A stretch of 64,000 bases of DNA, taken from contig NC_068291.1 of the NCBI RefSeq assembly GCF_025860055.1, forward strand, positions 14,169,828-14,233,827. Reading direction: 5' to 3'. Positions within the stretch are counted from its first letter, which is position 1; the number at the start of each line of letters is the position of its first letter. This DNA is from Xyrauchen texanus (taxonomy: Eukaryota > Chordata > Actinopteri > Cypriniformes > Catostomidae). Under the pieces are notes generated by a model. That model saw nothing but the letters and a program-made list of their open reading frames with translations. It was not told the DNA's origin and did not search any database. Below are positions 47,498 through 57,768 of the stretch, piece by piece. The position numbers and the translations under genes are program-made.

Positions 47498-47747
47498 TGT
47501 GTGTGTGTGTGTGGAAATGAAATGTGCTGAATATTGGTGTATGTGTGGTGGATGTTGGAGAATATCTTTTGTCTCTCATCTTATTTTGCTGATATTTGGC
47601 AACAGGTCTTCAGGAGAGTATTTTGAGCAAGATGAGAAGCAGCAGCTACATGGTCAGTCTGGATGGGGACTATCCAAAGCAACTGGGAGCAGACTGGGTT
47701 ATGAGAGCTGGCACCAGTGGAGGAGGTCAGATGGGTATGAGGTTTAG
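43269..47747 (+). CDS. znf365: ZNF365-like C2H2/coiled-coil protein, four coding exons
   Basis: Exons: 43269-43972, 44484-44655, 46722-46768 and 47606-47747; all in phase with GT-AG, 354 residues. One C2H2 finger, C32-x2-C35-x14-H50-x4-H55 (LHCPQCGEHERF, LRAHLEYSH), then a low-complexity Ser-rich region and a coiled coil from about 160 to 285. The coiled coil contains EKKEVLKRERALSRQVDTAV, IQKFLEAAAQHEL and LLRRISLAERLLEYYQS, which track human ZNF365. Human isoform A is a centrosome/DISC1-associated protein. Adjacency to rtkn2 matches human 10q21. The last two short exons (tail after EYYQS) do not resemble the human C-terminus and are less certain. Start chosen at the Met 31 codons before the finger. 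Confidence 0.85.
45745..45805 (+). repeat. SINE fragment in znf365 intron 2
   Basis: About 60 bp (AATTGGCCCGGTTGCTAGGG, GTAGAGTCACATGTGGTAAC) identical in kind to the middle of the SINE at 10174-10465. Confidence 0.6.
46424..46655. repeat. MITE with AAAGGTGCAC ends in znf365 intron 2
   Basis: Begins CTAAAGGTGCACTCAGTAAT and ends AAAGTGCACCTTTAAC. Shares an internal GTAGTATTCAGCTGGTCATG segment with about 16150-16190. Confidence 0.6.
47054..47465. repeat. Angel-like foldback MITE in znf365 intron 3
   Basis: Left TTAAAGGGACAGTTCACCC and right GTGAACTATCCCTTTAA. The right end runs directly into a GT microsatellite. Confidence 0.7.
47466..47512. repeat. (GT)n microsatellite
   Basis: About 23 GT units with one TC interruption, 93 bp before the last znf365 exon. 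Confidence 0.9.
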
Positions 47748-48011
47748 GGACAGAGAACATAGCAATGAATGTAAATGCAAATACAATTGATTCAATTAAT
47801 ATATTCAATATATTAAGAAATATAATTAATATATTTAGTATATTAACAAATATAAGTAAATATAATTAAAAGAAAAAAAACTTCACCAGTGTCAGCAAGA
47901 ATCAGTTTTGTTTTTAGACACATATACAGCGATGTTTAACATCAGATGGCAAATTAGTACTTTGATACTTATTTGATTATGGAACATGATTATACTCCAT
48001 CTGTTAAGTAT

Positions 48012-48405
48012 ATTAAAAAACAGTTTACCATAAAAAGAAAATTCTGTCATTATTTACCCTCCACGAATATGTCCTTCCAAACCTATATAATCTTTTTTCT
48101 TCCATGGAACATAAAAGAAGTCATTGCAGAATGTCCAAGCTGCTCTTTTCCATACAATGAAAGTGAATGGTTACCACAGCTGTCAAGCTAGATTACTTTT
48201 ATGATGCTTTAGGGGCTTTTTTGTTCGTTTTGGAACTTGAAACCCTGGTCCCTATCCACTTTCATTGTATGTAAAAGGATGCCTCAGATATTCTGCTAAA
48301 TTTCTGCTTTGGTGTTTCTAAGAAGAAAGAAATTTGTACAGGTTCGGAATGACTTGAGGGTAAGGAAATGATGACAGAATCTTTTAGGGTGAACTATTCC
48401 TTTAA
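48012..48405. repeat. Angel-like MITE downstream of znf365
   Basis: Decayed left arm and right end AGGGTGAACTATTCCTTTAA. 48406-48830 is AT-rich with no feature seen. From about 48832 to 49264 lies another dispersed repeat (AAAGGGGTCATGACATGAG) that was the target of the LTR element. Confidence 0.55.
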
Positions 48406-49269
48406 TGATAAAATGACACATTGGCTGTAGTGTGGACACATGGTGAAACAGCTCTCTTATTCGAGTAGATATAGTTTCTGTATTGCTATGGGTTGGTTAC
48501 ACAAAGAGGATCTGTTACCTAGTAAGAAATGTTATGTGCTTGATTTCTAAAAAAATACTACTGTTCAGGACAATGAATGAAGTTAAATCGTAAGTTATAT
48601 TATGCCACTTTAAGCTTGTAGTTTGTTTACAAACTTTCTATCATTAAAAATGCACTGTTATAGATAGAAAAACGTATGTAGCAAATATATAAACAACTTA
48701 CTTGGGTCTTTTTTTTTGAGAAGGTACTGTTGTGTGTTTTATATAGTGGTGCTATTCTTTAAGGGATATATGTTTCTCTGCTTAGGTTAGCTAGCCTCAT
48801 TTGACATTTAAAGGAGTAGTGAAAAGAAAACATTAAAGGGGTCATGACATGAGTAAACAAAATGACCTTGATCTTTTGACATATAAGCATTAATTTTACT
48901 AAAAAAACATACTGTAAGTTTCAAAACTCTCTTCTTGCTGCAAAAAGAGCATTTGTTGAAACCAAGCTGCCAAAAACGACTCGTTCTCTACTTCCTCCAC
49001 ATTATGATGTCACACCGTGGTAGACATTTGAATCTGGCCATCCACAGCAATCACACGAATGCCTAATTTACCTTATCACTTCCGTAGCCCACCCAGCAGC
49101 GGTGAGCAGTGAGATAGCAAGTAGAGAGCAGATCAGTCAAGAGCAGAGAGCCGATCATAACCGTGGGCATTTACTGTCAAGTCTTAAAGGAGCAGCAGCA
49201 CAAAAACAGAGTGTTTCTGACAGAGGGTCAGAATGAAGATGGAAAATTATCATGTTTTACAAATGACAC

Positions 49270-49742
49270 TGTTATGAATACCCTGTCTTGTTTCACTGTT
49301 GCCCTTTTGTTTACCATTGTTGTCACTTTTGCACTTCTTAGTTTTCACTTTAGTCCCTTATGTAACTCCATAGTCCTTGTTAGCGTTCGTGTTCACTGTT
49401 CATTGTTTACACCTGCCCTTGTTAATTTGCCTTTGGTTTCTGTTAATCACCTTGTTATCTTGTTTGAGTTCTGTTCTTTCATTGGCCACCTTTCCCATGT
49501 TTGTGTATTTATACCCCGTGTCTTTGTTCAGTCTTTGTCGATCGTTGTTTGATGTTAACCCGGTGTATCTTTCCCTCCCGAGTTCCCTGTTCGTGTTTAC
49601 CTTGGTCAGCTCACTCAGTTTATGTTTAATTTCCCCATCGTGGGTTGTTACTTTGTGTTTATCCTGTTTTGGTTCGCTCAATAAAGTTCAGGCTGCGTTT
49701 GGATCCGCATTTCCTCGTCTGCCTCGTTACTCAAGCATAACA
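49270..49742 (+). repeat. 5' LTR
   Basis: TG...CA ends with a 7-bp inverted TGTTATG/CATAACA. TATA-like TATTTATA at 49506-49513, AATAAA at about 49680-49685 near the 3' side. The predicted transcript start is about 31 nt after the TATA box, at GTCGATCGTT (49537-49546). Confidence 0.93.
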
Positions 49743-49743
49743 G

Positions 49744-49753
49744 AACGATCGAC
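49744..49753 (+). promoter_or_regulatory. Predicted self-priming primer-binding site
   Basis: AACGATCGAC starts one base after the 5' LTR. It is a perfect 10-nt reverse complement of 49537-49546, just where the element RNA should begin. No TGG-starting site that would fit a tRNA 3' end is present. Tf1 of fission yeast and fish sushi elements prime this way with their own 5' RNA end. Inference, but position and match are both specific. Confidence 0.7.
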
Positions 49754-49758
49754 CACCC

Positions 49759-50883
49759 ATGGATCCAGCAGTCCAAAGAGCGAACTACGAACTGCTCTGC
49801 CTGAAGCAAGGGGACCGACCGATAGAAGACCACATCCACGACTTTCTTGTCCTGGCAAACGTTTCAGACTTCCCTAATTCCTCCCTTGTGGTCTTCTTCC
49901 GAGGCAATCTGAGTGACGGGCTGAAGGAGCGGTTGCCACCGCCAACGCGCGACTGGACGCTCCGCGCGTTCGTAGAGGAGACCCTACAGGCCTGCGGTTC
50001 TCCTCTAACAGTGGACGTCATCGAGGAGAACCCCGTAGCGCCTCCCACAGTATTGACCCTCCATTCTCCCGTGGTTCGTCCTTTCACGCCTGTCAACGAG
50101 CCAGCGCGGCCCTCTTCGTCTGCCCGGAGGAGAAGACAGGCTTCCGCCTCCCGGCCCACGCCTGCCCCGGTCTGCGAGCCAGCGGCCACGCATGTCACAG
50201 TGAGCGAGCCAGCGGCCACGCATGTCACAGTGAGCGAACCAGCGCCTACGGCCTCTACCGTCAGCAAGCCTGAGCCCTCGTCAACCACGGTCAGCGAGCC
50301 TGAGCCCTTGCCAGCCACGGTCAGCGAACCTGAAGCCACGCTGACTAGGAACAACATCCCAGCTTCGCCAGTCGCATCAGTCCGGAGGAAGAGGAGAAAG
50401 GGAGAGGTCTCTGCACTCCAGCCTCCGCCTGCCACAGCCCCATGCTCTGAACCCCCCTTGGCTCTGCCCTCAGCGCCCAGCGAACCCAAGCCGGCGCTTA
50501 CCACGGTAACCCAGCCAGAGCCCGTAGCCTCAGACGTCAGTGAGCCAGCGCCTGTGGCCTCGACCGTCCCTGAGCCAGCGCCTGTGGCCTCGACCGTCCC
50601 TGAGCCAGCGCCTGTGGCCTCGACCGTCCCTGAGCCAGCGCCTGTGGCCTCGACCGTCCCTGAGCCAGCGCCTGTGGCCTCGACCGTCCCTGAGCCAGCG
50701 CCAGTGGTCGTGCCCATCCTAGAGTCAGCACCTCCCGAGCCTTCCAGGGCTCCCCCTCTCGAGCCTACCAGGGCTCCTCCTCCCGAGCTTTCCAGAGCTC
50801 CGCCATCCGAGTTTCCCGAGCTTTCCAGAGCTCCGCCCTCCGAGCTTCCCAGAGCTCCACCTCAAGCCTCTCGAGCCTTCTAG
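49759..50883 (+). CDS. Gag-like retrotransposon protein with repeat-rich tail
   Basis: 374 codons from the first ATG, 17 bp after the LTR. The first about 95 residues (ELLCLKQGDRPIEDHIHDFL, VVFFRGNLSDGLKERLPPPT, WTLRAFVEETLQACGSPLTV) resemble gag capsid-region fragments of fish Ty3/gypsy-type elements. After that come acidic/Pro/Ser repeats, including a 30-bp unit (EPAPVASTVP) present about five times at 50541-50700. No zinc knuckle is seen. The frame ends in TAG at 50881-50883 just after a 2-nt shift relative to the downstream open frame. Function of the tail unknown. Confidence 0.65.
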   Translation: MDPAVQRANYELLCLKQGDRPIEDHIHDFLVLANVSDFPNSSLVVFFRGNLSDGLKERLPPPTRDWTLRAFVEETLQACGSPLTVDVIEENPVAPPTVLTLHSPVVRPFTPVNEPARPSSSARRRRQASASRPTPAPVCEPAATHVTVSEPAATHVTVSEPAPTASTVSKPEPSSTTVSEPEPLPATVSEPEATLTRNNIPASPVASVRRKRRKGEVSALQPPPATAPCSEPPLALPSAPSEPKPALTTVTQPEPVASDVSEPAPVASTVPEPAPVASTVPEPAPVASTVPEPAPVASTVPEPAPVASTVPEPAPVVVPILESAPPEPSRAPPLEPTRAPPPELSRAPPSEFPELSRAPPSELPRAPPQASRAF

Positions 50884-52732
50884 GGCTCCGCCATCCGAGT
50901 TTCCCGAGCTTTCCAGAGCTCCGCCATCCGAGTTTCCCGAGCTTTCCAGAGCTCCGCCATTCGAGTTTCCCGAGCCTTCCAGGGCTCCGCCCCTCGAGCC
51001 TTCCAGGGCTCCGCCCCTCAAGTCTCGAGTCTTCCAGGGCTCCGTCTCAAGCCTCCCAAGCTTCCCAGAGCTCCGCCCTCTGAGCTTCCCAGGGCTCCGC
51101 CCCTCGAGCCTTCCAGGGCTCCGCCCCTCGAGCCTTCCAGGGCTCCGTCTCAAGCCTCCCAAGCTTTCCAGAGCTCCGCCCTCTGAGCTTCCCAGAGCTC
51201 CGCCTCTCGAGCCACCCAGGGATCCGCCTCTCGAGCCTGCCAGGGCTCCGCCCCTCAAGCCTCTCGAGCCTGCCAGGGCTCCGCCTCTCGAGCCTGCCAG
51301 GGCTCCGCCCCTCAAGCCTCTCGAGCCTTCCAGGGCTTCGCCTTCCAGGCCTCTCGAGCCACCCAGGGCTCCGCCTCTCGAGCCTTCCAGGGCTTCGCCT
51401 TCCAGGCCTCTCGAGCCACCCAGGGCTCCGCCTCTCGAGCCTTCCAGGGCTCCGTCCCCAGAGCCTCTTGAGTCTCCTACGGCTCCGCCCCCAGGGCCTC
51501 CTACGGCTCCGTCTCCCGATCCACTCAAGCCTTCGACAGCTCTGCCCCCAGAGCCTCTCGAGCCTCCTGCAGCTCCGCCTCTCGAGCCTCCTGCAGCTCC
51601 GCCCCCGGGGCCTCCTGCGGCTCCGCCTCCAGAGCCTCCTATGTCTCCGCCTCTCGATCCACTCAAGCCTTCGACGGCTCCGCCCTCAGAGCCCCCCGAG
51701 CCTCCTATGGCTCCACCTCCCGAGCTTCCTCCGGCCCCGCCTCTCGAGCCACTCAAGCCTTCGACGGCTTCACCCTCAGAGCCTCCAGAGTCTTCCTGGT
51801 CTCCGCTCCTAAAGCCTCCCACGGTGCCGCCTACCTCGGCTCCGCCTCCTGAGCCTCTTTCAGCTCCACCTCCTGAACCTCCTTCAATTCCACCTCCCGA
51901 GCCTCTCCCGGCTCCGCCTCCGAAGCCTCCATTGGCTCCGTCTTCAGAGCCTTCTTCGCCCTCGCCACCTTCGGCTCCACCTCCAGTGGCTCCGCCTTCT
52001 GAGCCTACTACACCATCGCCTCCCTTGGCTCCGCCCAACACTGTTCTGCCTCCTGACCTGCCCAAGGCCTTACCGCCTGAGTCTGCCACGGCCCTGCCTA
52101 AGCCTCCTTTGGCACCGCCTCCCAAGTCTTCTACGGCTCCGCCTCCGAAGTCCTCCTTGGCTCCACCTCACACGGCTCTGCCAGCCTCTGTCCTGTGGCC
52201 TCTTCCCAGACCTCCTGACCCAGTCCCAGTCCCATGGCCTCTTCCCAGGCCCCCTGACCCAGTCCCTGTCCGGTGGCCTCCACCCAGGCCTCCTGACCCT
52301 GTTCCCGTCCTGAGGCCTCCCCCCAGGCCTCCTGACCCAGTCCCTGTCCAGTGGCCTCCTCCCAGGTCCCCCAAACCTATCCTTGCCCTGTGGCCAGCTC
52401 CCAGGCCTCCTGCACCTACCCTTGCCCGGTGGCCAGCTCCCAGACCATCGAAACCTGTCCCTGCCTGGTCGATACCACCCCGGCCTCCTAAACCGCTCCC
52501 TTTGTGCCCCCCGTGGACTGTCTCATCTCCCTTTGTGCCCCCGTGGACTGTCTCATTTCCCCTCGTGGCCCCCCCGGACTTCCTGCCTGCCCTCTGTGCC
52601 CCTTGGACTGCCTCCTTGTTCTTATGCCCCCCCTGGTCTGCCTGTCTGCCCCCGGTGCCATCATTTTGTTCTCTGTGGGTTTTTTGTCTTTTGTCTTTGT
52701 CTTCTAGGATCGTCTGGAAGCCGATCCTTTGA
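50861..52732 (+). pseudogene. Proline-rich continuation of the gag-like ORF, frame-displaced
   Basis: From 50861 the +2 frame is open for 1.87 kb to a TGA at 52730-52732, right at the purine tract. First internal ATG is 51641. It encodes Pro/Glu/Ser/Ala repeats (EPSRAPPLEP, later PPDPVPVPWPLPRPP). The repeat phrase APPLKPLEP is broken at 50857-50861 by two missing bases, which separates this part from the gag-like frame. Read as one ancestral ORF of about 990 codons. No homology recognised; the composition could also be a relaxed spacer. Confidence 0.5.
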
Positions 52733-52739
52733 GGGGGGG
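52731..52739 (+). promoter_or_regulatory. Polypurine tract before 3' LTR
   Basis: GAGGGGGGG ends three bases before the 3' LTR, the expected site for plus-strand priming. Confidence 0.75.
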
Positions 52740-52742
52740 CTC

Positions 52743-53218
52743 TGTTATGAATACCCTGTCTTGTTTCACTGTTGCCCTTTTGTTTACCATTGTTGTCACT
52801 TTTGCACTTCTTAGTTTTCACTTTAGTCCCTTATGTAACTCCATAGTCCTTGTTAGCGTTCGTGTTCACTGTTCATTGTTTACACCTGCCCTTGTTAATT
52901 TGCCTTTGGTTTCTGTTAATCACCTTGTTATCTTGTTTGAGTTATGTTCTGTTCTTTCATTGGCCACCTTTCCCATGTTTGTGTATTTATACCCCGTGTC
53001 TTTGTTCAGTCTTTGTCGATCGTTGTTTGATGTTAACCCGGTGTATCTTTCCCTCCCGAGTTCCCTGTTCGTGTTTACCTTGGTCAGCTCACTCAGTTTG
53101 TTTCATTTCCCCATCGTGGGTTGTTACTTTGTGTTTATCCTGTTTTGGTTCGCTCAATAAAGTTCAGGCTGCGTTTGGATCCGCATTTCCTCGTCTGCCT
53201 CGTTACTCAAGCATAACA
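52743..53218 (+). repeat. 3' LTR
   Basis: Matches the 5' LTR except for a GTTATGTTCT/GTTCT length difference and a small change near CAGTTT. Carries the same TATA box and GTCGATCGTT (53015-53024). Confidence 0.93.
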
Positions 53219-53223
53219 GACAC

Positions 53224-54136
53224 AATATATCAAAGTAAAAACCTTTACTTATACTATAAGTGAACCGAGATATATTTCAAAGATAAATCTTGTCTTGCAA
53301 TGCATTTCATTGGCTTCTGTTATCTGTCAGTACCAACTATATCATGGATACCAAGAACAATGTCCACAGTGCTGTTTCAATCTAACACAAACTTTGCAGA
53401 TCAGGTCATCATTTCAAAGAATTGACAGTGTTATTGTTGTATTGATTGAAAAAATAAAGATGGATGACACTCCAAAAAAAGTGAATTTTGTTGATGGAAA
53501 TGACATATGTGGTATTTCTGTATTTTTTATTTTATTTGGCCTACCGACCACAGGTGCAAAAGCCAATGATATCAGTAATTTGTCCATATGAATTAGTTAT
53601 GAACACCATATCAGTCATAATTAGCATTGTTTTTTCATTATCGGTCTAATTAGGTCAATATTTAAAGCAGATCATATTAGATCTTATAATTTGTCATTAA
53701 AAAACTTTTAATGTTTGGTGTTTCCTGAAAATAATGACTATAATTTGATGAGCTAATGTTTAATGTTGTGCCATGCTGGTTTCTGTTAAAATAATGAATT
53801 TGTTTTTGAATTTGAATGAATTTGCCTTTCTCTTGAAACATTGTCGTCTGTATTACACTTGTGACACTGTGAGATCTGAAGTCTCACAATATTCTTGCTG
53901 CTATATGTTATATCATGAATAATAGAAATGAGATTACAATTGATCATTAAAGATTGATTAATGCTATGAGTGTTATCTATTTCTTTGTGGCAATTGCGTT
54001 ATTATTAAAAATCTGAATGGTCAACCATGCAGTCAAACCACTTTCACTGTGTTTACTGATACTACAGAAATGGCCACTAGAGGGTATCCATGATCCTACT
54101 GTGCAACCTACATCTCCTCTCTGAATATTTGACTCA
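53224..54136. other. Intergenic AT-rich stretch
   Basis: The first part continues the repeat into which the LTR element inserted. No gene, exon or further transposon recognised. Confidence 0.4.
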
Positions 54137-55132
54137 CAGTGGCAAGAAAAATTATGTGAACCCTTTGGAATTAGCTGATTTTCTGTTATAATTGGTCATA
54201 AAATGTGATCTCATATTCAACAAAGACACAAGTATAGACAAAACACAATGTGCTTAAGCTAACAGCACACAAACCGTTATAATCTTTAATGTATTTATTG
54301 AACACATTCCATTAAATATTCACAGTGCTGTGGAAAAAGTAAGTGAACCCTTGGATTTAATAACTGGTCAACCCTCCTTTGGCAGCAATAACCTTAATTT
54401 TTCTGGTAGCTGCGGATTAGACCTGTACATAAGCTTGGAAATACATTTTTCCCTCGACGATGGCAAGCGGTCCAGGCCCTGAAGCAGCAAAGCAGCTCTA
54501 AATCATGATGCTCCCTCCAATTGGCATACTTCAGGCACGCAGCAATATTGGAAAATAGCAGCTTCCTTCATGGTGTTCTGCCATGGACACCATGCTAGTT
54601 TAATGTTTTCTGTATAGTAAGTCTCATGAACGGAGATGTTAACCAGTTCCACTGATTCCTTCAAGTCTTTAGCTGTCACTCAAGGGTTATTTTTTACCTC
54701 ATTGAGCACTCTGTGTTGTGCCCTTTGAGTCATCTTGGCTGGAAAGCCACTTCTAGGGAGAGTAGCCACAGTAGTAAATAGTCTCCATACAAAGACAGTT
54801 TGTCTAACTTTGGGCAGATGAATATCTGAGCTCTTCGAGATAAATTTGTAACCCTTTTCAGATTTATGCAAAGCAACAATTCTTGATTGTAGGTCTTCTG
54901 ATATCTATTTTTCTGAGAGGCATGGTCAACATTAGCAGATGCTTTGTGAATGTATGAATGATTTATTCAATATTTACAAGAACAATACAAAAATGTTTAT
55001 GTTATTAATTAAAACAGATTGTGTTTTTGTTCATTATTGTTGCTTAGATGAAGATCAAACCAGATTTGAAGACAAATGTATACATAAATCCAGGTAATTC
55101 CAAAGGGTTCACTTACATTGTCTTTCCACTAT
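54137..55132 (-). mobile_element. Tc1 remnant with CAGTGGCAAGAAAAA ends
   Basis: Ends CAGTGGCAAGAAAAATTATG and the inverse TTACATTGTCTTTCCACTA. Minus-strand 54871-54680 holds a short N-terminal transposase piece (SRIVALHKSEKGYK-like, ATLPRSGFPAKMTQRAQHR). The catalytic half is largely deleted. About 996 bp. From 55133 to 56389 I see nothing but AT-rich sequence. Confidence 0.75.
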
Positions 55133-56389
55133 ATTTATAAAATACACACTGTAAGCCCTAATATTGTCATTACTGGAAAAAGCAAGTTGTCTTAATTAAA
55201 GATTACTTGAAATGTCAAGTTTTGGGCTCAGAACACATCTATGTTCTTATTTTATTTCTTTATTTTATCTATAGTCTTAAGATTTTAAGTGTTGATTACT
55301 GAAACTATTGAGTTCTAAATTGATGCTTTGGGGAATACTCATAATGCCTTACGCTTGAATTATTTAATTAATTAAATGAATTATGATTATCAAAGGGAAC
55401 ATATGTAACATTTAAGTTGTTATTAAGAATTCATAGATGTTTAGCTCTTTTGTAGTATTATGTTGTTTTGTTGCAAATGGTTATTTCGTATCGTGTCACC
55501 ATTCCAGTGATCTGTGTCCTCTTTGGTCAATCTGGACCCTGTAAACACTATCTAAGTTCTCCTTGTGCATGTGCAACTGAAGTACAGGTGTCTATGCATT
55601 TCTGTGGTGAAATAAGTTTATTTAATGATTGACCTAGAATCAGATATAATCTTCTTTATTTAAGCTGTGTTATTGTATGACCTAAATTAAGTCTGTTCAA
55701 CTAAAATGATTAATTAGGAACAACAACATTTAAATAACAAATCTGAGTGAAGTCTACTTGAATCTACTTACCTTAATTAGTTAAGTTCATTCTATAGGAT
55801 TAGGTGAACTAATTGTAATTACATAAATTTTGGAAACACCATTACTCAATGGGAATGCGTTTACACAATCATTTGATTGAGTGTTTTCAGTGCAGTGCTA
55901 GTATGTGTACAACTTCTGTTACTGATAACAACAGACCAGCACTCTGTAGTATCTGCATGTCTAAAGTATATCTTGTTTTAAGAATGTTTAGGTATTTTTA
56001 CTGGAAAACAAGACAAAAATACTGATTTAGATCGTCATAAATGATTGTAATAGTCTAGAGAAATCCTTGTGCATTCCAGAACAATAATATCTGTTTTTCT
56101 TATTGAACATTACACTTCCCAGAAATACTGGTAGTTGATGTCTTAAAGTCTAAATTACATACGGGACAGTAATCACCACTTATCTTTGAATTGTAAATTC
56201 AAAGAGTTATTTGTTACTACAGACCATGCCAAAATATTGTATATTATGACATAACTGCAAGATAACTTTGTTTTATGTTGTTTGGAATTTGACATAATAT
56301 CTTATCTCCTTAATAAAATGTGCCACCAAACATTATATGTAAGATCATCTTTAGTCAGATAATGTTTCAGTGGTTTGTTGGCAGTGCTG

Positions 56390-57047
56390 GTAGTAACAGA
56401 TTACATTTATTTTGGATTAAGTAATCAGTAATCAAATATAAAGTGCTTGTAATTTGATTAAATTACATTTTAAAATACTTGTAATTGGACTACAGTTACT
56501 TTTTATGAATTACATGATTACTTGTTAAGAAGGCAACAGCAGTAAATTGTTTATAATTTATTAATCACAAATCATTCCCTTTTTCTCCAATCTTTTGCAT
56601 TTTTCATTCTAAATCAGCATAACGCTGGTATACGTAGCAACGTCATTGCTGTTGATTTTATGTTCATTAATGTTCGTAAAGTTTCTATTGTTTTATGCAC
56701 TTAAAATAAACTTGATATCTCAGTGTTTTGAATTATAAACTTTGGCCATGCACTGTCATTGCTGTCAGATTTAATGTTCATTCATGAAATGTTTAATGCA
56801 CTTTTTGTGAGGCTCTTTTTGGTTGTATTAAAGAATTGGATGTATTTTCTTTCTCTTTGTTAAAATGATACAAGGTGCATGTGCCATTAAATACAATTTA
56901 ATTACATTGGAAGTAATCCAAAAGTAATCATTTTAGATTACAAAAAATTTTTTATCTATGGGATTACGTTATTGATTGCATTTATTGTCATGTAATTAGT
57001 AATCAGTACCTGATTACAATTCATAAGTAATCCACCCAGCACTGTTT
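56390..57047. repeat. Foldback MITE rich in TAATC/GATTA
   Basis: Left GCAGTGCTGGTAGTAACAGA and right TAATCCACCCAGCACTG are inverted ends. The body is a ladder of AGTAATC/GATTACT motifs on both strands. The hAT-like label is a guess from end style. Confidence 0.6.
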
Positions 57048-57068
57048 GTTCGGTTGAAGAGTATGTGA

Positions 57069-57545
57069 TCAAAATCCCGTCAAAACTATTGCAGTCACGG
57101 ATCCAAAAATGATACACGTGAATAAAAAATGAGCGCAGATCAAAAAATAACAAGCATGAATCAAAAATATATAAACACATTTCAAATATGCTGCAAAAAA
57201 AAAAACAAACAGAAAATGAAATGTTTTCAAAAAAATACAGCGTAAGTGTACAAAATAATTAAATTATGAGCAAAATTGTCAGAGCTCAAAAAATATTAAT
57301 ATAACCAAGAAAACATGATTTTGCTTGCAATTCTGATGACATTACTTTAATTTTTCTGTTTATTTTTTTTTTTTGCAGCATATTTGAAATGTGTTTATAT
57401 ATTTTTGATTCATGCTTGTTATTTTTTGATCTGCGCTAATTATTTTGATCTGTGCTTTTTATTTATTTTTGCACATATTATTTTTTGATTCACGCTTATT
57501 ATTTTTGGATCCATGACAGCAATATTTTTGATGGGATTTTGATCC
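57069..57545. repeat. Large palindrome with a perfect 63-bp arm
   Basis: GATCAAAATCCC at 57069 is matched by GGGATTTTGATC ending at 57545. Within it, 57132-57194 and 57375-57437 are perfect inverted copies of 63 bp, with a loop of about 180 bp. The right arm contains several diverged units of about 20 bp (TTATTTTTTGATCTGCGCT). No coding content. Confidence 0.85.
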
Positions 57546-57718
57546 CATAGAAGAGCTTCAGGACTTAACACTGACTGGGAGGCTGGCTGTTCAGAGACTT
57601 GGTCACAAATCAAGGAAAAATAAACCTCCTGAGAAGGAAACACAAATTAACCAGAGAGCACAGAGCTTTGGCCAAAGAGCATAGACCTCTCCTCTACAAT
57701 AAACAAAGATGTCATGAA

Positions 57719-57721
<3 letters not shown>

Positions 57722-57756
<35 letters not shown>
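57722..57756. repeat. (GA)n microsatellite
   Basis: About 17 GA units, 13 bp before the next MITE. Confidence 0.9.
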
Positions 57757-57760
<4 letters not shown>

Positions 57761-57768
57761 CCTAATAA

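Larger units (their letters stand above)
49270..53218 (+). mobile_element. Compact non-autonomous LTR retrotransposon (gag-like + proline-rich, no pol)
   Basis: Two LTRs, 49270-49742 (473 bp) and 52743-53218 (476 bp), start TGTTATG and end CATAACA. A 5-bp target duplication GACAC flanks the element (49265-49269 and 53219-53223). By eye the LTRs differ only at two small indel sites, implying a recent insertion. The 3.0-kb interior has a gag-like ORF, a proline-rich tail and a purine tract before the 3' LTR. No protease, reverse transcriptase, RNase H or integrase can be found. It would need enzymes from a related full-length element. The primer site suggests Tf1/sushi-type (Ty3/gypsy) relatives. 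Confidence 0.93.

Noticed and set aside
47596..47790. Alternative frame for the last znf365 exon (KMRSSSYMVSLDGDYPKQLG)
   Set aside because: The phase imposed by the 46722-46768 exon selects the other frame; skipping that exon leads to an early stop.
49163..49877. Hydrophobic open frames resembling a membrane protein (also 52729-53263)
   Set aside because: They lie on the T-rich LTRs themselves and occur twice because the LTR is repeated; composition explains the hydrophobicity.
49785..50717. Minus-strand open frame of 310 codons
   Set aside because: Antisense shadow of the gag-like ORF; repeats mirror the EPAPVASTVP units.
50725..52125. Long minus-strand open frame (466 codons) rich in Gly/Ser/Arg
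   Set aside because: Antisense of the proline-rich LTR-element tail. GC-rich repeat of CTCGAGCC-type units is stop-free in several frames; no family match and no host splice structure.
53295..53591. 98-codon open frame after the LTR element
   Set aside because: AT-rich, no homology, no neighbouring exons; lies in the continuation of an intergenic repeat.
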